This document shows positions 11,284 through 20,048 of a stretch of DNA of 31,278 nt, one piece after another (position 1 is the stretch's first letter; the number at the start of each line of letters is the position of its first letter). The DNA comes from a virus. The notes under the pieces were generated by a model. It was not told the DNA's origin and did not search any database. It saw only the letters and a program-made list of their open reading frames with translations. The position numbers and the translations under genes are program-made. The DNA is taken from the IMG/VR virus record IMGVR_UViG_3300049046_000061, positions 1 through 31,278 of that record; one strand, given 5' to 3'.

Positions 11284-13188
11284 TTAGTCCTCAAGAATAA
11301 GTGCAAAGCCTGCCGTCCCCTGTGAGGTTCCTCCCCATGTCCAAGCCATAGACTGATCGGCCGCATCATCCCAGCCTGATTCCACTCGGCGCACACCAAG
11401 GGAACCAGTAGTAGTCTGGCCTAATGCCGCCCACCCAGCCTCAACAGTCATGTCGATGTTGTTCTCCAGGACTTGAGAAGCGTATGTAGCATCTCCTGCC
11501 CCTGGTGTACCTCCAACGGTTACGGTACGTGAAGTGACTCCACTTCCTCCGGCGGTATCTACCGTAAGGCCAGAGTCAGGCGTGACCGCATTCAGTCCAA
11601 GAGCCTGATCTATCACCCAGCCAACTTCTTGAACAGTACCTACCCCCGTCTGTTCGATTGAGACTTGTCCACTTCCTGAACAACTTGTACCGCGATAAAG
11701 CCAGACTCTACGCCTTGATGCAAAGGTTTCTGTACCCAATTTTGTCCAAGTGCAGACATTCGAGATGGTGAGTGAATCTGGCGGGACACTACCGGAAAAT
11801 GACATACCAATCGTGAGGTAAATAACTGAATCGGCAGCAGGTGAAATGGAACCTGTGAGTTGAGGGTCACTGGTGCCTGTATTTGCTGTAAGGTTGGCTA
11901 CAGAGATAGGCACGTTTCCTGACGCTTGCTCTATCGTCGTCCCTATCCCGACAGGTGCGTTGATGACCACGGGGGCGTTTATACAGACGAGGGCAGAGCA
12001 GGAGTAGCTAGGGTCGGCGGAGGCCGCTGTATAGGTAGCGTACATTGCACCTGCGATTGTTGCCTCTTTTGTACCTCCGGCTGTAGCAGGAAGGTCTGCC
12101 GTTTCATAGTAAAGATCAACACCGGCGGTTACGTCATACCAAAATTCACTGTTGGAATTTTTCTCCGCACCCCAATACTTCGTGCTGGCAGAAAGGGCGT
12201 AATTAAACGCCACAGGGTTGGTATAAAACTGCTTAGTTGTCGCGCCAAATGTCCACGTTGCGGCATCGACTACGAGACGGTTCACAGGATCATCTGCACC
12301 AGCATCAGAGTACAAGCCAAAACGGACAGTTCCGCCTGAAGTGGTTGGTGTGTAACATAAAGAGAGATTAGTCAGAGTGTTGGTTCCTGTAGGGCTGTTG
12401 GCCGACAATTCTATATAGTTGGTGTTGGTATAGGCACTTCCGGTAAGATTTGCTCCGCAAGCAGTCGTTCCGAACGTCGGGTCAACAGTGACGGGGTACA
12501 CGGCATTTTCAGCCCATACAGGATCAACCGTAGCCGTGAGTACGCCATTGATAAAAGACACGTCGTCTATCCACTTCTCGTTTCCTTCGGCGTCAATGGC
12601 TTTGAGCCTGTAGATGTGGCCGAACTTTCCGGTCTCGTAGTTTGTTTCTCCTAAAATATGGTCTCTTTTGGTTTTATGATAGACCGCAAAGGAGTACGGA
12701 ACGTTTTCTGGTTGGTAGTATCCTTTAGCAACCTGTTCTTCGGACAAAGGTGGCTGAAGAAAAAAGTCATAATTCTCCCAACCATCGAACTCAAATTGAA
12801 GCATGGTCGTTTCAGGCTGTTCATTCCATACCACCTCGAACTCAATGCCGTTCACATCCCCTTCGGCGGCCTGGACGACATTTTCACCTGAGAGGGGGTA
12901 TGCGTGTACTTCGGTTGATCCTTGCTTCCATTCAATCCGATTAGACAACAGTGGTCGATTTCCTCGGCCTTTCACCGCCTTGTGAGAGATGGCGAGTGTT
13001 GCTTCATCGTTCCACTTGGAGATCACGACTTTAGGCTCGGACTTCATCATCTGTATTTTCGTGTCGGCAATCTCCATGCGGTACTCCTCTCCTGTATCGT
13101 GGTACGGGTTTATTTGTGCATCAGTCATAGCGCCAAGACTGGCGATTGAGACTATCCCTATGGCTGTGATGGTTAATTTCTTATTCAT
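11284..13188 (-). CDS. secreted Ser/Thr-rich surface or fibre protein
   Basis: The protein has 634 residues. The N-terminus MNKKLTITAIGIVSIASLGA, with a TDAQ site after it, looks like a cleavable signal peptide. The first third (about 30-240) is a mixed domain with DATLAISHKAVKGRGNRPLL and repeated VYPVTVDP-like ends, a kind I associate with CPR surface proteins. The rest is rich in Ser, Thr and Gly with beta-sandwich-like strands; it ends in a tryptophan/glycine-rich domain (SMAWTWGGTSQGTAGFAL). It starts two bases after the stop of the large fibre (13191). A signal peptide on a gene in the virion cassette is odd: the product may be displayed on the host surface or exported before lysis. No enzymatic motif is seen. 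Confidence 0.6.
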   Translation of the reverse strand: MNKKLTITAIGIVSIASLGAMTDAQINPYHDTGEEYRMEIADTKIQMMKSEPKVVISKWNDEATLAISHKAVKGRGNRPLLSNRIEWKQGSTEVHAYPLSGENVVQAAEGDVNGIEFEVVWNEQPETTMLQFEFDGWENYDFFLQPPLSEEQVAKGYYQPENVPYSFAVYHKTKRDHILGETNYETGKFGHIYRLKAIDAEGNEKWIDDVSFINGVLTATVDPVWAENAVYPVTVDPTFGTTACGANLTGSAYTNTNYIELSANSPTGTNTLTNLSLCYTPTTSGGTVRFGLYSDAGADDPVNRLVVDAATWTFGATTKQFYTNPVAFNYALSASTKYWGAEKNSNSEFWYDVTAGVDLYYETADLPATAGGTKEATIAGAMYATYTAASADPSYSCSALVCINAPVVINAPVGIGTTIEQASGNVPISVANLTANTGTSDPQLTGSISPAADSVIYLTIGMSFSGSVPPDSLTISNVCTWTKLGTETFASRRRVWLYRGTSCSGSGQVSIEQTGVGTVQEVGWVIDQALGLNAVTPDSGLTVDTAGGSGVTSRTVTVGGTPGAGDATYASQVLENNIDMTVEAGWAALGQTTTGSLGVRRVESGWDDAADQSMAWTWGGTSQGTAGFALILED

Positions 13189-13190
13189 AG

Positions 13191-15785
13191 TTAATTACAT
13201 GTACCAGTCCCAAATACCCACGCCGCACCGACAAGATAGACACACCGCATTACTCCGGCAGAATCCAGTCCCTCAAACTGGAGCTTCTGCATACGGATAG
13301 TTGAGCTTGCTGCGGTTGTGGAAGGGTCGGGGCCGAGGTTCAGTATTTTGGCTGTTGATGAGGTGGCTATGGAAAGCGAGGGGTTGCCTGTTGGATTAAC
13401 TTGTATGGCGGGGTTGGTAGTCGTTGCGCCCGTTGTTGGAGAGGATGTAGCGAAATAGAGGATACCGTTTTTGTTTCGAAAATTCCATTGAGCTGAGGTC
13501 AGGCTTCCGTCGGTCAGGGTCAAATTCTGACCCGTTGAGGTAGCCAGGGTAAAGAGGTAGTTGGAGAAAGGTGTGGTCGTACCAAAGGCGGCGTTTTGCA
13601 CCGTATTGTTGTAGTAGAAGATTGACGAGTCCAAGGTCGTTGCTCCTGAGTAGTACGAAAGTCTGTTGGTCGTACCAGAATTGATCGTGCCTGAACCCCC
13701 TGCACCGCCCACACACACGTTATTGATTGAGAAACAACCGCCAGAGAGGTTTATGCCCCGTGCGAAGGTGGATGTGGCGGAAGTACCAGTGATATTCAAG
13801 TAGGTTCCTTGTATGCCTCCAGCAAAGGTGGAGGTCGCAGTTGTTTCGCCCCGTATAGTCGTAGTGGCTGTTCGGCCTACAAAGATGCCGTCCAGTGCCG
13901 AGAATGACGTGGAAGAAGCGGATACAAATGTCTGCAAGCCTGTCCATGAGTTTGAACGGGTGAAGTCTATAGCTGCGGTGCGGGCGGTGCTGCCGTTATA
14001 CGCACCAGCAGAGGTAAGTCCTGCCCCGATGGTCAGATCAGCCAAGTTGGAACCGAGGGCGATGCCGGAAATCGTGGAGTTTGCCAACATGGTGTTTGAG
14101 ATCGCTCCCGCATCTACCGTACAGGTAGTACCATTACAGGTGAATGAACCAAAGTCCGAGGCTGAAAGGTTGTCAGGGTCAATGGCGTTCGCGGTGATTT
14201 GTTGGGTTGAGAGCGAAAGATAGTCTTCACCGGCGAGGGTTACTGCTGCGTGAAGCTCCGAGTCGCGGGCGATAGTTGAGGCTATCGAAAGCGCGTCACC
14301 TGTCAGCACGATTTCCGCATCACCAGCAAGGTTTGTCTCGCTTGAAATATCAATAGATGTACCAAGATCAGATGTGACGTTTCCTGCGGAGTACGTTAGA
14401 CCGCTTGAGAAAGTGGTAGTAGCTGACCATGTCGGGGCCAGTCCTGCACCGCGGGACATAAGGGTGTATCCAGCTGTGCCCTGGGAGTTATTGCCATCAT
14501 AAATCTGGCCCAAGAGGGTGAGCTGTGTAGTTGAAGCACGATCAAAGACGTTTCTGCCGCTCCAAGTGTTTATATCAGAAAGTAAGGTTGATGAAGCTGT
14601 AGTGTCTACCGGCCATGAAGTTCGGCAATCCGCAGTAAGACAGAGCGAAGTAGCCGAGAGAACTGTTGTGGATGCGTTCGACACTGTAAGAACGTTTGTT
14701 GCATCATTATAGGTAAATGCCGCCTCTGCCCCCACATCACTCGCGGAAGTGCCGTAGATGACGTAGGTATCTGCAATATCCGTTGAGGTGGCAAGGCCAG
14801 CACCGCCTGAACCCGACGAATCTGTACCGTCACAGAGTCCTGCACCACCAGTAATTGAAACGCAGAAGTCATCCCATGAGTTACCCGTTACACCGCCGAA
14901 GGTGAGGAATCCTGTGGTGTTCAGTCCTGCGGTTTCAAGGCGGGGCAAGGTTGAGGTCGCCGTGGTCGTTGTGGCAGTGAAATGAGAGGCTACTGTTTCA
15001 CCTACCACAGAGAGCTTGGCGTATGGAGTGGTAGTGCCGACGCCGACATTGCCGTTATACATCACGTTAAACATCGAGGCATTGGTGCTGCTTGATACCC
15101 TGAAAGAATCGCCCGTACCATCGGCGTTGTTGGTGACGTTGAACAGTACATTGGTTGTGTTCAGCCTACCTACAAAGTTCGTGGTTCCAGCCCCGTTTGC
15201 AAAAAAGAAGTAACTGCCTGTGCCTGTCGGGTCTTGGAAGAATTGAGTACGCATCGAGTCAGTGTTAATCAGCCCGCTTCCATCTGCATTGCTGAAATTC
15301 CCGTTAGTGGCTATATCCCCACTGCTGTTCACGGTAAGCTGCCCACTACCGACATTCAGCGCCCCTGCATAGGCTGTACCTGAGACAGTCTGTGAGGTCG
15401 ACGACGCGTAGGGGAAGGTTGAGGCGGTAGAGGTTGTGGCGGTGAATTTGGCGGCTACTACTTCACCTACTACAGAGAGTTTGGCGTATGGTGAAGAAGT
15501 TCCAATACCTACATTTGATGAGCCTGTGAAATATATGGATGTAGGATCGGTGGAAGAAGCCCAGCCAGTGCCGGAGCCACCTCCGCCCGCAGCACACGTG
15601 TCCCAGATATTATTCGTTCCGTCTGTAGATAGGCAGTCCCCGTTACTTGGGCCAGTTGCAAGTTGGAGTGAGATGAACGGATCGCTAAATGCCCCGAAAG
15701 TCTGTGCTTTGGGTATATGACTTAAACCAAACCATCCGCCGACGGATAGGGTTAGAGCTATGATGGAAGAAATTAAATAATTCAT
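13191..15785 (-). CDS. large repeat-containing tail fibre / surface fibre
   Basis: This is the longest protein, 864 residues. It begins MNYLISSIIALTLSVGGWFG, a signal- or anchor-like segment ending near AQTFG. A Gly-rich spacer leads to repeats beginning SNVGIGTSSPYAKLSVVGE (about 90-108), with a second copy NVGVGTTTPYAKLSVVGE near 245-262. The rest is built of Ser/Thr/Ala 'ATST'-type strands, likely a trimeric beta-helical fibre. The end (around GVMRCVYLVGAAWVFGTGTC) has the look of a short closing domain seen in CPR fibres. It lacks the conserved endosialidase-chaperone core that I would recognise. It is the strongest pointer to a Patescibacteria host. It may bind the host or be displayed by it. 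Confidence 0.65.
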   Translation of the reverse strand: MNYLISSIIALTLSVGGWFGLSHIPKAQTFGAFSDPFISLQLATGPSNGDCLSTDGTNNIWDTCAAGGGGSGTGWASSTDPTSIYFTGSSNVGIGTSSPYAKLSVVGEVVAAKFTATTSTASTFPYASSTSQTVSGTAYAGALNVGSGQLTVNSSGDIATNGNFSNADGSGLINTDSMRTQFFQDPTGTGSYFFFANGAGTTNFVGRLNTTNVLFNVTNNADGTGDSFRVSSSTNASMFNVMYNGNVGVGTTTPYAKLSVVGETVASHFTATTTTATSTLPRLETAGLNTTGFLTFGGVTGNSWDDFCVSITGGAGLCDGTDSSGSGGAGLATSTDIADTYVIYGTSASDVGAEAAFTYNDATNVLTVSNASTTVLSATSLCLTADCRTSWPVDTTASSTLLSDINTWSGRNVFDRASTTQLTLLGQIYDGNNSQGTAGYTLMSRGAGLAPTWSATTTFSSGLTYSAGNVTSDLGTSIDISSETNLAGDAEIVLTGDALSIASTIARDSELHAAVTLAGEDYLSLSTQQITANAIDPDNLSASDFGSFTCNGTTCTVDAGAISNTMLANSTISGIALGSNLADLTIGAGLTSAGAYNGSTARTAAIDFTRSNSWTGLQTFVSASSTSFSALDGIFVGRTATTTIRGETTATSTFAGGIQGTYLNITGTSATSTFARGINLSGGCFSINNVCVGGAGGSGTINSGTTNRLSYYSGATTLDSSIFYYNNTVQNAAFGTTTPFSNYLFTLATSTGQNLTLTDGSLTSAQWNFRNKNGILYFATSSPTTGATTTNPAIQVNPTGNPSLSIATSSTAKILNLGPDPSTTAASSTIRMQKLQFEGLDSAGVMRCVYLVGAAWVFGTGTCN
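14945..15515 (-). repeat. two diverged fibre repeat units
   Basis: Within the large fibre, coding DNA for G-[IV]-G-T-[ST]-[ST]-P-Y-A-K-L-S-V-V-G-E occurs at about 15414-15515 and again at about 14945-15053. The protein identity is high while codons differ (for example at the GTSSP and GTTTP positions), so the units are old duplicates, not recent copies. Confidence 0.6.
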
Positions 15786-15794
15786 GTGTATATG

Positions 15795-16478
15795 TTAAGT
15801 TCCTATATATTTAACCTCGAAATCCTTGCCTGAATAGGCGGCTGGTAATGCGGTACTGAATGTGATGGTTCTGTTTACATAGGTGAAGTTGGGTAACTGG
15901 GCTATCTGTTCCCCGTTCAAGGTGAAGCCGAATATCCACCAGATGTTGTTTTTAACAGTGTAGGTGGTATTCACCCCGTTTATAACTCCAACAGGCTCCT
16001 CGGTATGGGCGATGCTCTTGAAGGCAAAGGCTACTCCTGCGGCGGATGTTCCTCCTCCTCGTGGTTTAGAGGTTGCCCGTTCGACTCTCTTAATTTCATT
16101 TTTAACTTGGGTAATATCTCCCATAATCTCATCAACTAAATCCGATGAAACATCTTGACCGTCCTTGCCGTTCTTCCCGTCTTTTCCATCCTTACCATCT
16201 TTTCCTGGTGTGCCCTTATCCCCTTTATCCCCTCGATCTCCCTTTTCACCTTTCGGGCCTTGTGAGCCGTCCCTACCGCTCTCCCCATCTCTACCATCCT
16301 CGCCGTCCTTTCCTTTTATCCTGTCCAATACGTCGTTTATTCCAGGGGAGACTTCTGACTTTATATCGTCAATCTTCTGTTCCAGCTCGAACAAGTATTG
16401 GAGAATGGCGACGTTACCCCTTTCATCAAGGTCAGTGAGTTTCTTGAATTTCTTTTGTTTTTGTTCTAGTGGGTTCAT
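15795..16478 (-). CDS. collagen-like fibre protein
   Basis: The protein has 227 residues: a helical N-terminus (about 1-50), 18 uninterrupted Gly-X-Y triplets at residues 56-109 (for example GKDGEDGRDGESGRDG), a short coiled-coil segment (about 112-140, DLVDEIMGDITQVKNEIKRV) and a C-terminal beta domain ending TALPAAYSGKDFEVKYIGT. Collagen-like stalks are common in phage fibres and form trimers. It probably links a base to a receptor-binding head domain and precedes the large fibre in the operon. Lys/Asp-rich triplets with no Pro-rich tracts suit a bacterial-type collagen helix. Confidence 0.75.
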   Translation of the reverse strand: MNPLEQKQKKFKKLTDLDERGNVAILQYLFELEQKIDDIKSEVSPGINDVLDRIKGKDGEDGRDGESGRDGSQGPKGEKGDRGDKGDKGTPGKDGKDGKDGKNGKDGQDVSSDLVDEIMGDITQVKNEIKRVERATSKPRGGGTSAAGVAFAFKSIAHTEEPVGVINGVNTTYTVKNNIWWIFGFTLNGEQIAQLPNFTYVNRTITFSTALPAAYSGKDFEVKYIGT

Positions 16479-16566
16479 TGCTTATTGGCTTAGGTTGTGG
16501 TATAAGGTTGAGGTGATTTATCCAATTATCTTCATAGTCATCCTCATCATTTACTTCGCTTGGCAT
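16432..16566 (-). CDS. small acidic protein overlapping both neighbours
   Basis: A 44-residue frame starts at the ATG at 16564-16566 with MPSEVNDEDDYEDNWINHLN and ends KEIQETH. It overlaps the end of the gene at 16547-17884 by 20 bases and the start of the collagen gene by 47 bases, bridging the 68-base gap between them. The acidic, non-repetitive composition looks coding, but overlaps on both sides make it uncertain. The opposite strand also has an open hydrophobic frame here, without a good start. Confidence 0.4.
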   Translation of the reverse strand: MPSEVNDEDDYEDNWINHLNLIPQPKPISNEPTRTKTKEIQETH

Positions 16567-17884
16567 TTGGGGAAGAGCGAGGCTGACTTGTAAGAACACG
16601 CGCCGCTGGCTCCAACTTTTGAACGAGCGAACTTGCCTTACCTCCCAAGGCTGGTGTTTTACTCAGTAATGCCCCAACCTTTCCACTCTTTGATGCAAAG
16701 TTCATCAGAGTCAAGGCTAATGCCCTTGGCTCAAGCGAGGCCGCCGAGAGAGTAATAATGTCTTTCAGAGAGATCGCCGAGTTTCTGTCTGCTACAGGAA
16801 TCCTTCTTATGAGAGCGTTCATTACTGGAATGAGCTTGGAAATCTCTTTGTTTATCTCCCTGACTCCTGCGGGGCTTTCCTTCTCGATTTGAGTCTTTAG
16901 CTCGTTATAGAATGTGTTGTAGACCTTCTGGCTGGCTGTCGCCTCTGGCGTCGGGACACCGAATGTCCAAGCGCCGAAATGACCCGAAGCACGCTTTACT
17001 ACTTGTGCCTCTGGGATAGTGACTATGCCGTTTGCACCGGCTACCGTTGAAACTTCGCCTCTTAACTTTTCGATAGCGTTCTCCATTTGAGAGTTAGACC
17101 CGAAGTTTTCAAGCTTATTGCCCAACAATCTTCGGGCAGTATTTTCATAGGCTTTATTAAGGTCAATCGAGCTGTTACTTGCTGACAGCTTGGCGTTCAA
17201 CTGTCCCGAAAGCTCGTCTAGTTTCTGGTCAGTCTTTTCAAACGTCTGCTTCAGTGAACCACCTAGGTTGTATTTTTTGACAGTCTCTATGCTAAATCCG
17301 TCCTTTACGTCTGCTTGTGACGGCTTGATTATGGATGTCTGTATTTTGTCTCCAGCCTTTCCGAAAAGGTTTGAGAGTCCACGAATACCCTTCGCCGCCC
17401 CTCCAAACGCGGCACCTGTTGCCACTCCGATAGTTCCACCAATTGCGGTGTCCTTAATAATTTGCCCTGCACTGTTATTGTCACCCAACGACTTTCCGCC
17501 AGAAGACAAGCCTCCAATTAAGCCGAATTGACCAGCTTTACCTAGAACAGTCTTTGCACTACCCGCCCCACCCCCAGCGATTGTTGAACCTATTCCTAAA
17601 CCAGCCGCAATTGATTCACGAGGATTCTGTAGAGGCGATGCTTTGCCAAAATAACCATAGTCGTACTCCTTAGTCGTAGCCTCGTTTACACCACTCTGGG
17701 TAGGTGAGCTAAGAATCCCTGGAATTGAGCGGAAACTTGACGCTACCTTTAAGAAAGGGTTTGCAATTCCTTGGGCTACCGACTGAATGAACCCAGGCTT
17801 CTCCTGTTGAGGTTCAGGTTGCACAAACGCATCCAGGGATGGGCGTGGTGTCGTTCCTACAAATGAATCAAGTGGTGGTCTCAT
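16547..17884 (-). CDS. putative internal virion / DNA-ejection protein
   Basis: The protein has 445 residues. The N-terminus has a twice-repeated [PS]-L-D-[SA]-F-V motif (RPPLDSFVGTTPRPSLDAFV). A long glycine/alanine-rich hydrophobic region at about 85-175 (AGLGIGSTIAGGGAGSA, AIGGTIGVATGAAFGGAA) resembles glycine-zipper segments that insert in membranes. The C-terminal part is helical and charged. It lies next to another large internal-type protein (17884-19734), whose last base is its first. This pairing is typical of podovirus ejection proteins, which form a channel for DNA after adsorption. No lysozyme-like motif is seen. Confidence 0.55.
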   Translation of the reverse strand: MRPPLDSFVGTTPRPSLDAFVQPEPQQEKPGFIQSVAQGIANPFLKVASSFRSIPGILSSPTQSGVNEATTKEYDYGYFGKASPLQNPRESIAAGLGIGSTIAGGGAGSAKTVLGKAGQFGLIGGLSSGGKSLGDNNSAGQIIKDTAIGGTIGVATGAAFGGAAKGIRGLSNLFGKAGDKIQTSIIKPSQADVKDGFSIETVKKYNLGGSLKQTFEKTDQKLDELSGQLNAKLSASNSSIDLNKAYENTARRLLGNKLENFGSNSQMENAIEKLRGEVSTVAGANGIVTIPEAQVVKRASGHFGAWTFGVPTPEATASQKVYNTFYNELKTQIEKESPAGVREINKEISKLIPVMNALIRRIPVADRNSAISLKDIITLSAASLEPRALALTLMNFASKSGKVGALLSKTPALGGKASSLVQKLEPAARVLTSQPRSSPNAKRSK

Positions 17885-19734
17885 TAGTGTGAATTTAAGT
17901 AGCTTTGTATTTCCTCATCTGAGTATCCTGCGGCCTTTGCAGATTGAGCATCAAACGGTTTACCGCTGCTCGTCGTAGTCCCGCCCGTCGTTCCTGTTTG
18001 ACCTTCGGTCACGTAACTTCTTAAGAACTTCCCTCCATCGCTCCTGCCCGTAAGGTCGTTAATCTGTCGTGTATATTCTCCGTACTGTCTTTCGTAGCTG
18101 ATTTTTGATGAATTGTACTTCTGCTCGATGGTTTTCTTGATGTTTGTTCTTGCCGTCTCAGAGAGGAAGCCTGTACCTGCGATAGCTTGAGTAACCGCCT
18201 TTCCGTAAGCACTCACCCATGATTGGGCATACTTCTGGGCAGTTGCATATTCGCCTTCACGAACCACTGAGCCTGGGTCAAGAGTCTTTGCGAGGGAGTA
18301 TATGAGTGCCTGGTCATCTGCAGGGTTCTTGGTCTTAGTATCAATGGATTTAGCGAAGTTATATCCGTCTTGTATTGTGGCGAAGTTTTGTATAGTAGGT
18401 TCAGAGCCATACTTGCTTACGACTGACCTGACAGCGGTGGCTGTCCCCGTGCTAAGCCCCGAATAAAGTTGTGGATTCTCACCTGGTATAATTGTTGCTT
18501 CTGTTGCCTTTGTAGCGTACTTACCAGCCGCCCTTGCTACGCCCATCTTGTCTGTAGCACGTTCGATGGCGTTTATTACATTGATCGGTGCTTTCTGTGA
18601 GTAGGCCATGTTGAGCATTTCAGCCTTGTAGTCAATAAGCTCATCTTCCTGTTTGTATGCACGGTCATTCTCCTTAATGAGTTTGTCAGCTTGGCGCTTT
18701 TCCTTTGCTTCGAGGGAGTTGTAGATTATGTTGAACAGACCGGAGTTGTAGTCGTGTTGAGATTTGATCTGTTCCTTTTTCATGTCGGTAAGCTCTGTCA
18801 GATAGCTTTGAGCCAGCTCTAAATCACCCTGTAGGCTTGCTACGTGAGCTTTGAGAGGCAGTGCACGGATGGCGGCGTTGTAGTTGATGGCGTACTCCTG
18901 TTGGCCGTAGACTGTCTCCGTCACGCCCTCTACAGCGCCCTGCTTCCTTAGATTCAGAAGGTCTGTGTTTTGCTTTGCAATTATCGCGTTCAGCTCTGCC
19001 GTAGGAGCGAGTAGGGCTTCTTTAATCCGTCTCCTATCCTCTTGAGCTTGTCTTACTTCGGGGTCATCATACACATCCGTCGGTTCACCCATGACCTGTT
19101 TATAGAGATTGGCCTTTTCATTGATGATGTCCTCGTCGGACTTCTCGTCCTTTACCAATTCAAATGTTCCGTCGTCTTTTCGGGTGTAATATCCTGCCAT
19201 GTTTCCCGCTAGGTCGGTAGTGTCGGTTTTACCAGGATTCACTGATGTTGGTGCGGAAGGCATGGTATAGCTAGCCCCGCCGCTAGACAATCCACTTGTA
19301 GATGAACCCGCCAGAGAACTTGCGGAAATTGTTTGCGAGAAAGTGGGGTTAGTAAATGCCGAGGCCTCAAAGCCTGATGAAAAGCCCGGCTTGACTGCGC
19401 TTCCGCTACTTCCAGACTTTTGAACGCCTGCGCTAATCGTAACTGGGAGTTTTGGTGCTGGAGCGTAGACAGCTTTCCCTGAAATGGAAGTCATATTTGG
19501 CGCTTTCCCACTCCCCGTTGGTATAGGTGTGTAGTTCTGTCCGTAAGCCAGTGTTACGGGGTTTGTGGCGGGATTTGCGGCGTATTTAGCCTGTAGAGCG
19601 TTGTTGACTGGATTGTTGTAGTCTAACCCCCCAAGAGAAGCGGTTTGAGAGCCGCCCGTCACTTTGTTGTAGGCGCTCTTAACCGATGATACAACCTTCG
19701 ACACCGCTTTTTTAATTCTTGAGACGATTTTCAT
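17884..19734 (-). CDS. putative internal virion protein, long helical
   Basis: This 616-residue protein has a basic helical N-terminus (MKIVSRIKKAVSKVVSSVK), a low-complexity Ser/Ala/Pro region to about 170, and long charged helices in the middle (about 200-380, including EVRQAQEDRRRIKEALLAPT and LEAKEKRQADKLIKENDRAY). It ends with a short domain AAGYSDEEIQSYLNSH, a tail motif I associate with such virion proteins. The rod-like helices and the neighbouring ejection-like protein suggest an internal core or ejection role. It starts after an AT-rich 34-base gap with no Shine-Dalgarno. It could instead be a tail-assembly protein. Confidence 0.5.
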   Translation of the reverse strand: MKIVSRIKKAVSKVVSSVKSAYNKVTGGSQTASLGGLDYNNPVNNALQAKYAANPATNPVTLAYGQNYTPIPTGSGKAPNMTSISGKAVYAPAPKLPVTISAGVQKSGSSGSAVKPGFSSGFEASAFTNPTFSQTISASSLAGSSTSGLSSGGASYTMPSAPTSVNPGKTDTTDLAGNMAGYYTRKDDGTFELVKDEKSDEDIINEKANLYKQVMGEPTDVYDDPEVRQAQEDRRRIKEALLAPTAELNAIIAKQNTDLLNLRKQGAVEGVTETVYGQQEYAINYNAAIRALPLKAHVASLQGDLELAQSYLTELTDMKKEQIKSQHDYNSGLFNIIYNSLEAKEKRQADKLIKENDRAYKQEDELIDYKAEMLNMAYSQKAPINVINAIERATDKMGVARAAGKYATKATEATIIPGENPQLYSGLSTGTATAVRSVVSKYGSEPTIQNFATIQDGYNFAKSIDTKTKNPADDQALIYSLAKTLDPGSVVREGEYATAQKYAQSWVSAYGKAVTQAIAGTGFLSETARTNIKKTIEQKYNSSKISYERQYGEYTRQINDLTGRSDGGKFLRSYVTEGQTGTTGGTTTSSGKPFDAQSAKAAGYSDEEIQSYLNSH

Positions 19735-19768
19735 TTTAGTTATTGTTAATTATATATCATTGATGAGC

Positions 19769-20047
19769 TTATATTTGACTGCCGACGAGCGTGAACGTAG
19801 CTGGACTTGCCACGCTTCCTGCTACCGTGCAAATGTATAACACCCCGGCAATCCCGATAAGGTCGTTAACTTCCGCCACCGAAGGCGGAGTCGAGTAGCT
19901 CGGAACGTTCAGTCGTGTCGTAAAGACGCTATCCTTGTTGAAGGTCTGGCTACTTGAAAAGTTGTTCTTATAAAAAGATTGGGAAAGTGCATCTACAGTA
20001 GTCTGTAGTTTTATAAATTCTTCCTTTGTGACGTATTCTTGTTGCAT
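19769..20047 (-). CDS. small structural protein, hypothetical
   Basis: The product has 92 residues: a short coiled-coil N-terminus (VTKEEFIKLQTTVDALSQSF) and a beta-rich C-terminal half (LIGIAGVLYICTVAGSVASPATFTLVGSQI). It may be a short fibre or adaptor that trimerises through the N-terminal helix. It lies one base after the propeller-like gene. No family is recognised. Confidence 0.5.
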   Translation of the reverse strand: MQQEYVTKEEFIKLQTTVDALSQSFYKNNFSSSQTFNKDSVFTTRLNVPSYSTPPSVAEVNDLIGIAGVLYICTVAGSVASPATFTLVGSQI

Positions 20048-20048
20048 G

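Noticed and set aside
16484-16593. Plus-strand hydrophobic frame across the 16478-16547 gap
   Set aside because: It has a plausible membrane helix but no proper start codon, and would run against all neighbours; it is most likely the complement of the minus-strand frame.
19749-19754. TATAAT on the minus strand before the 17884-19734 gene
   Set aside because: AT-rich surroundings, no -35 at any normal spacing and no terminator before it, so chance is likely.
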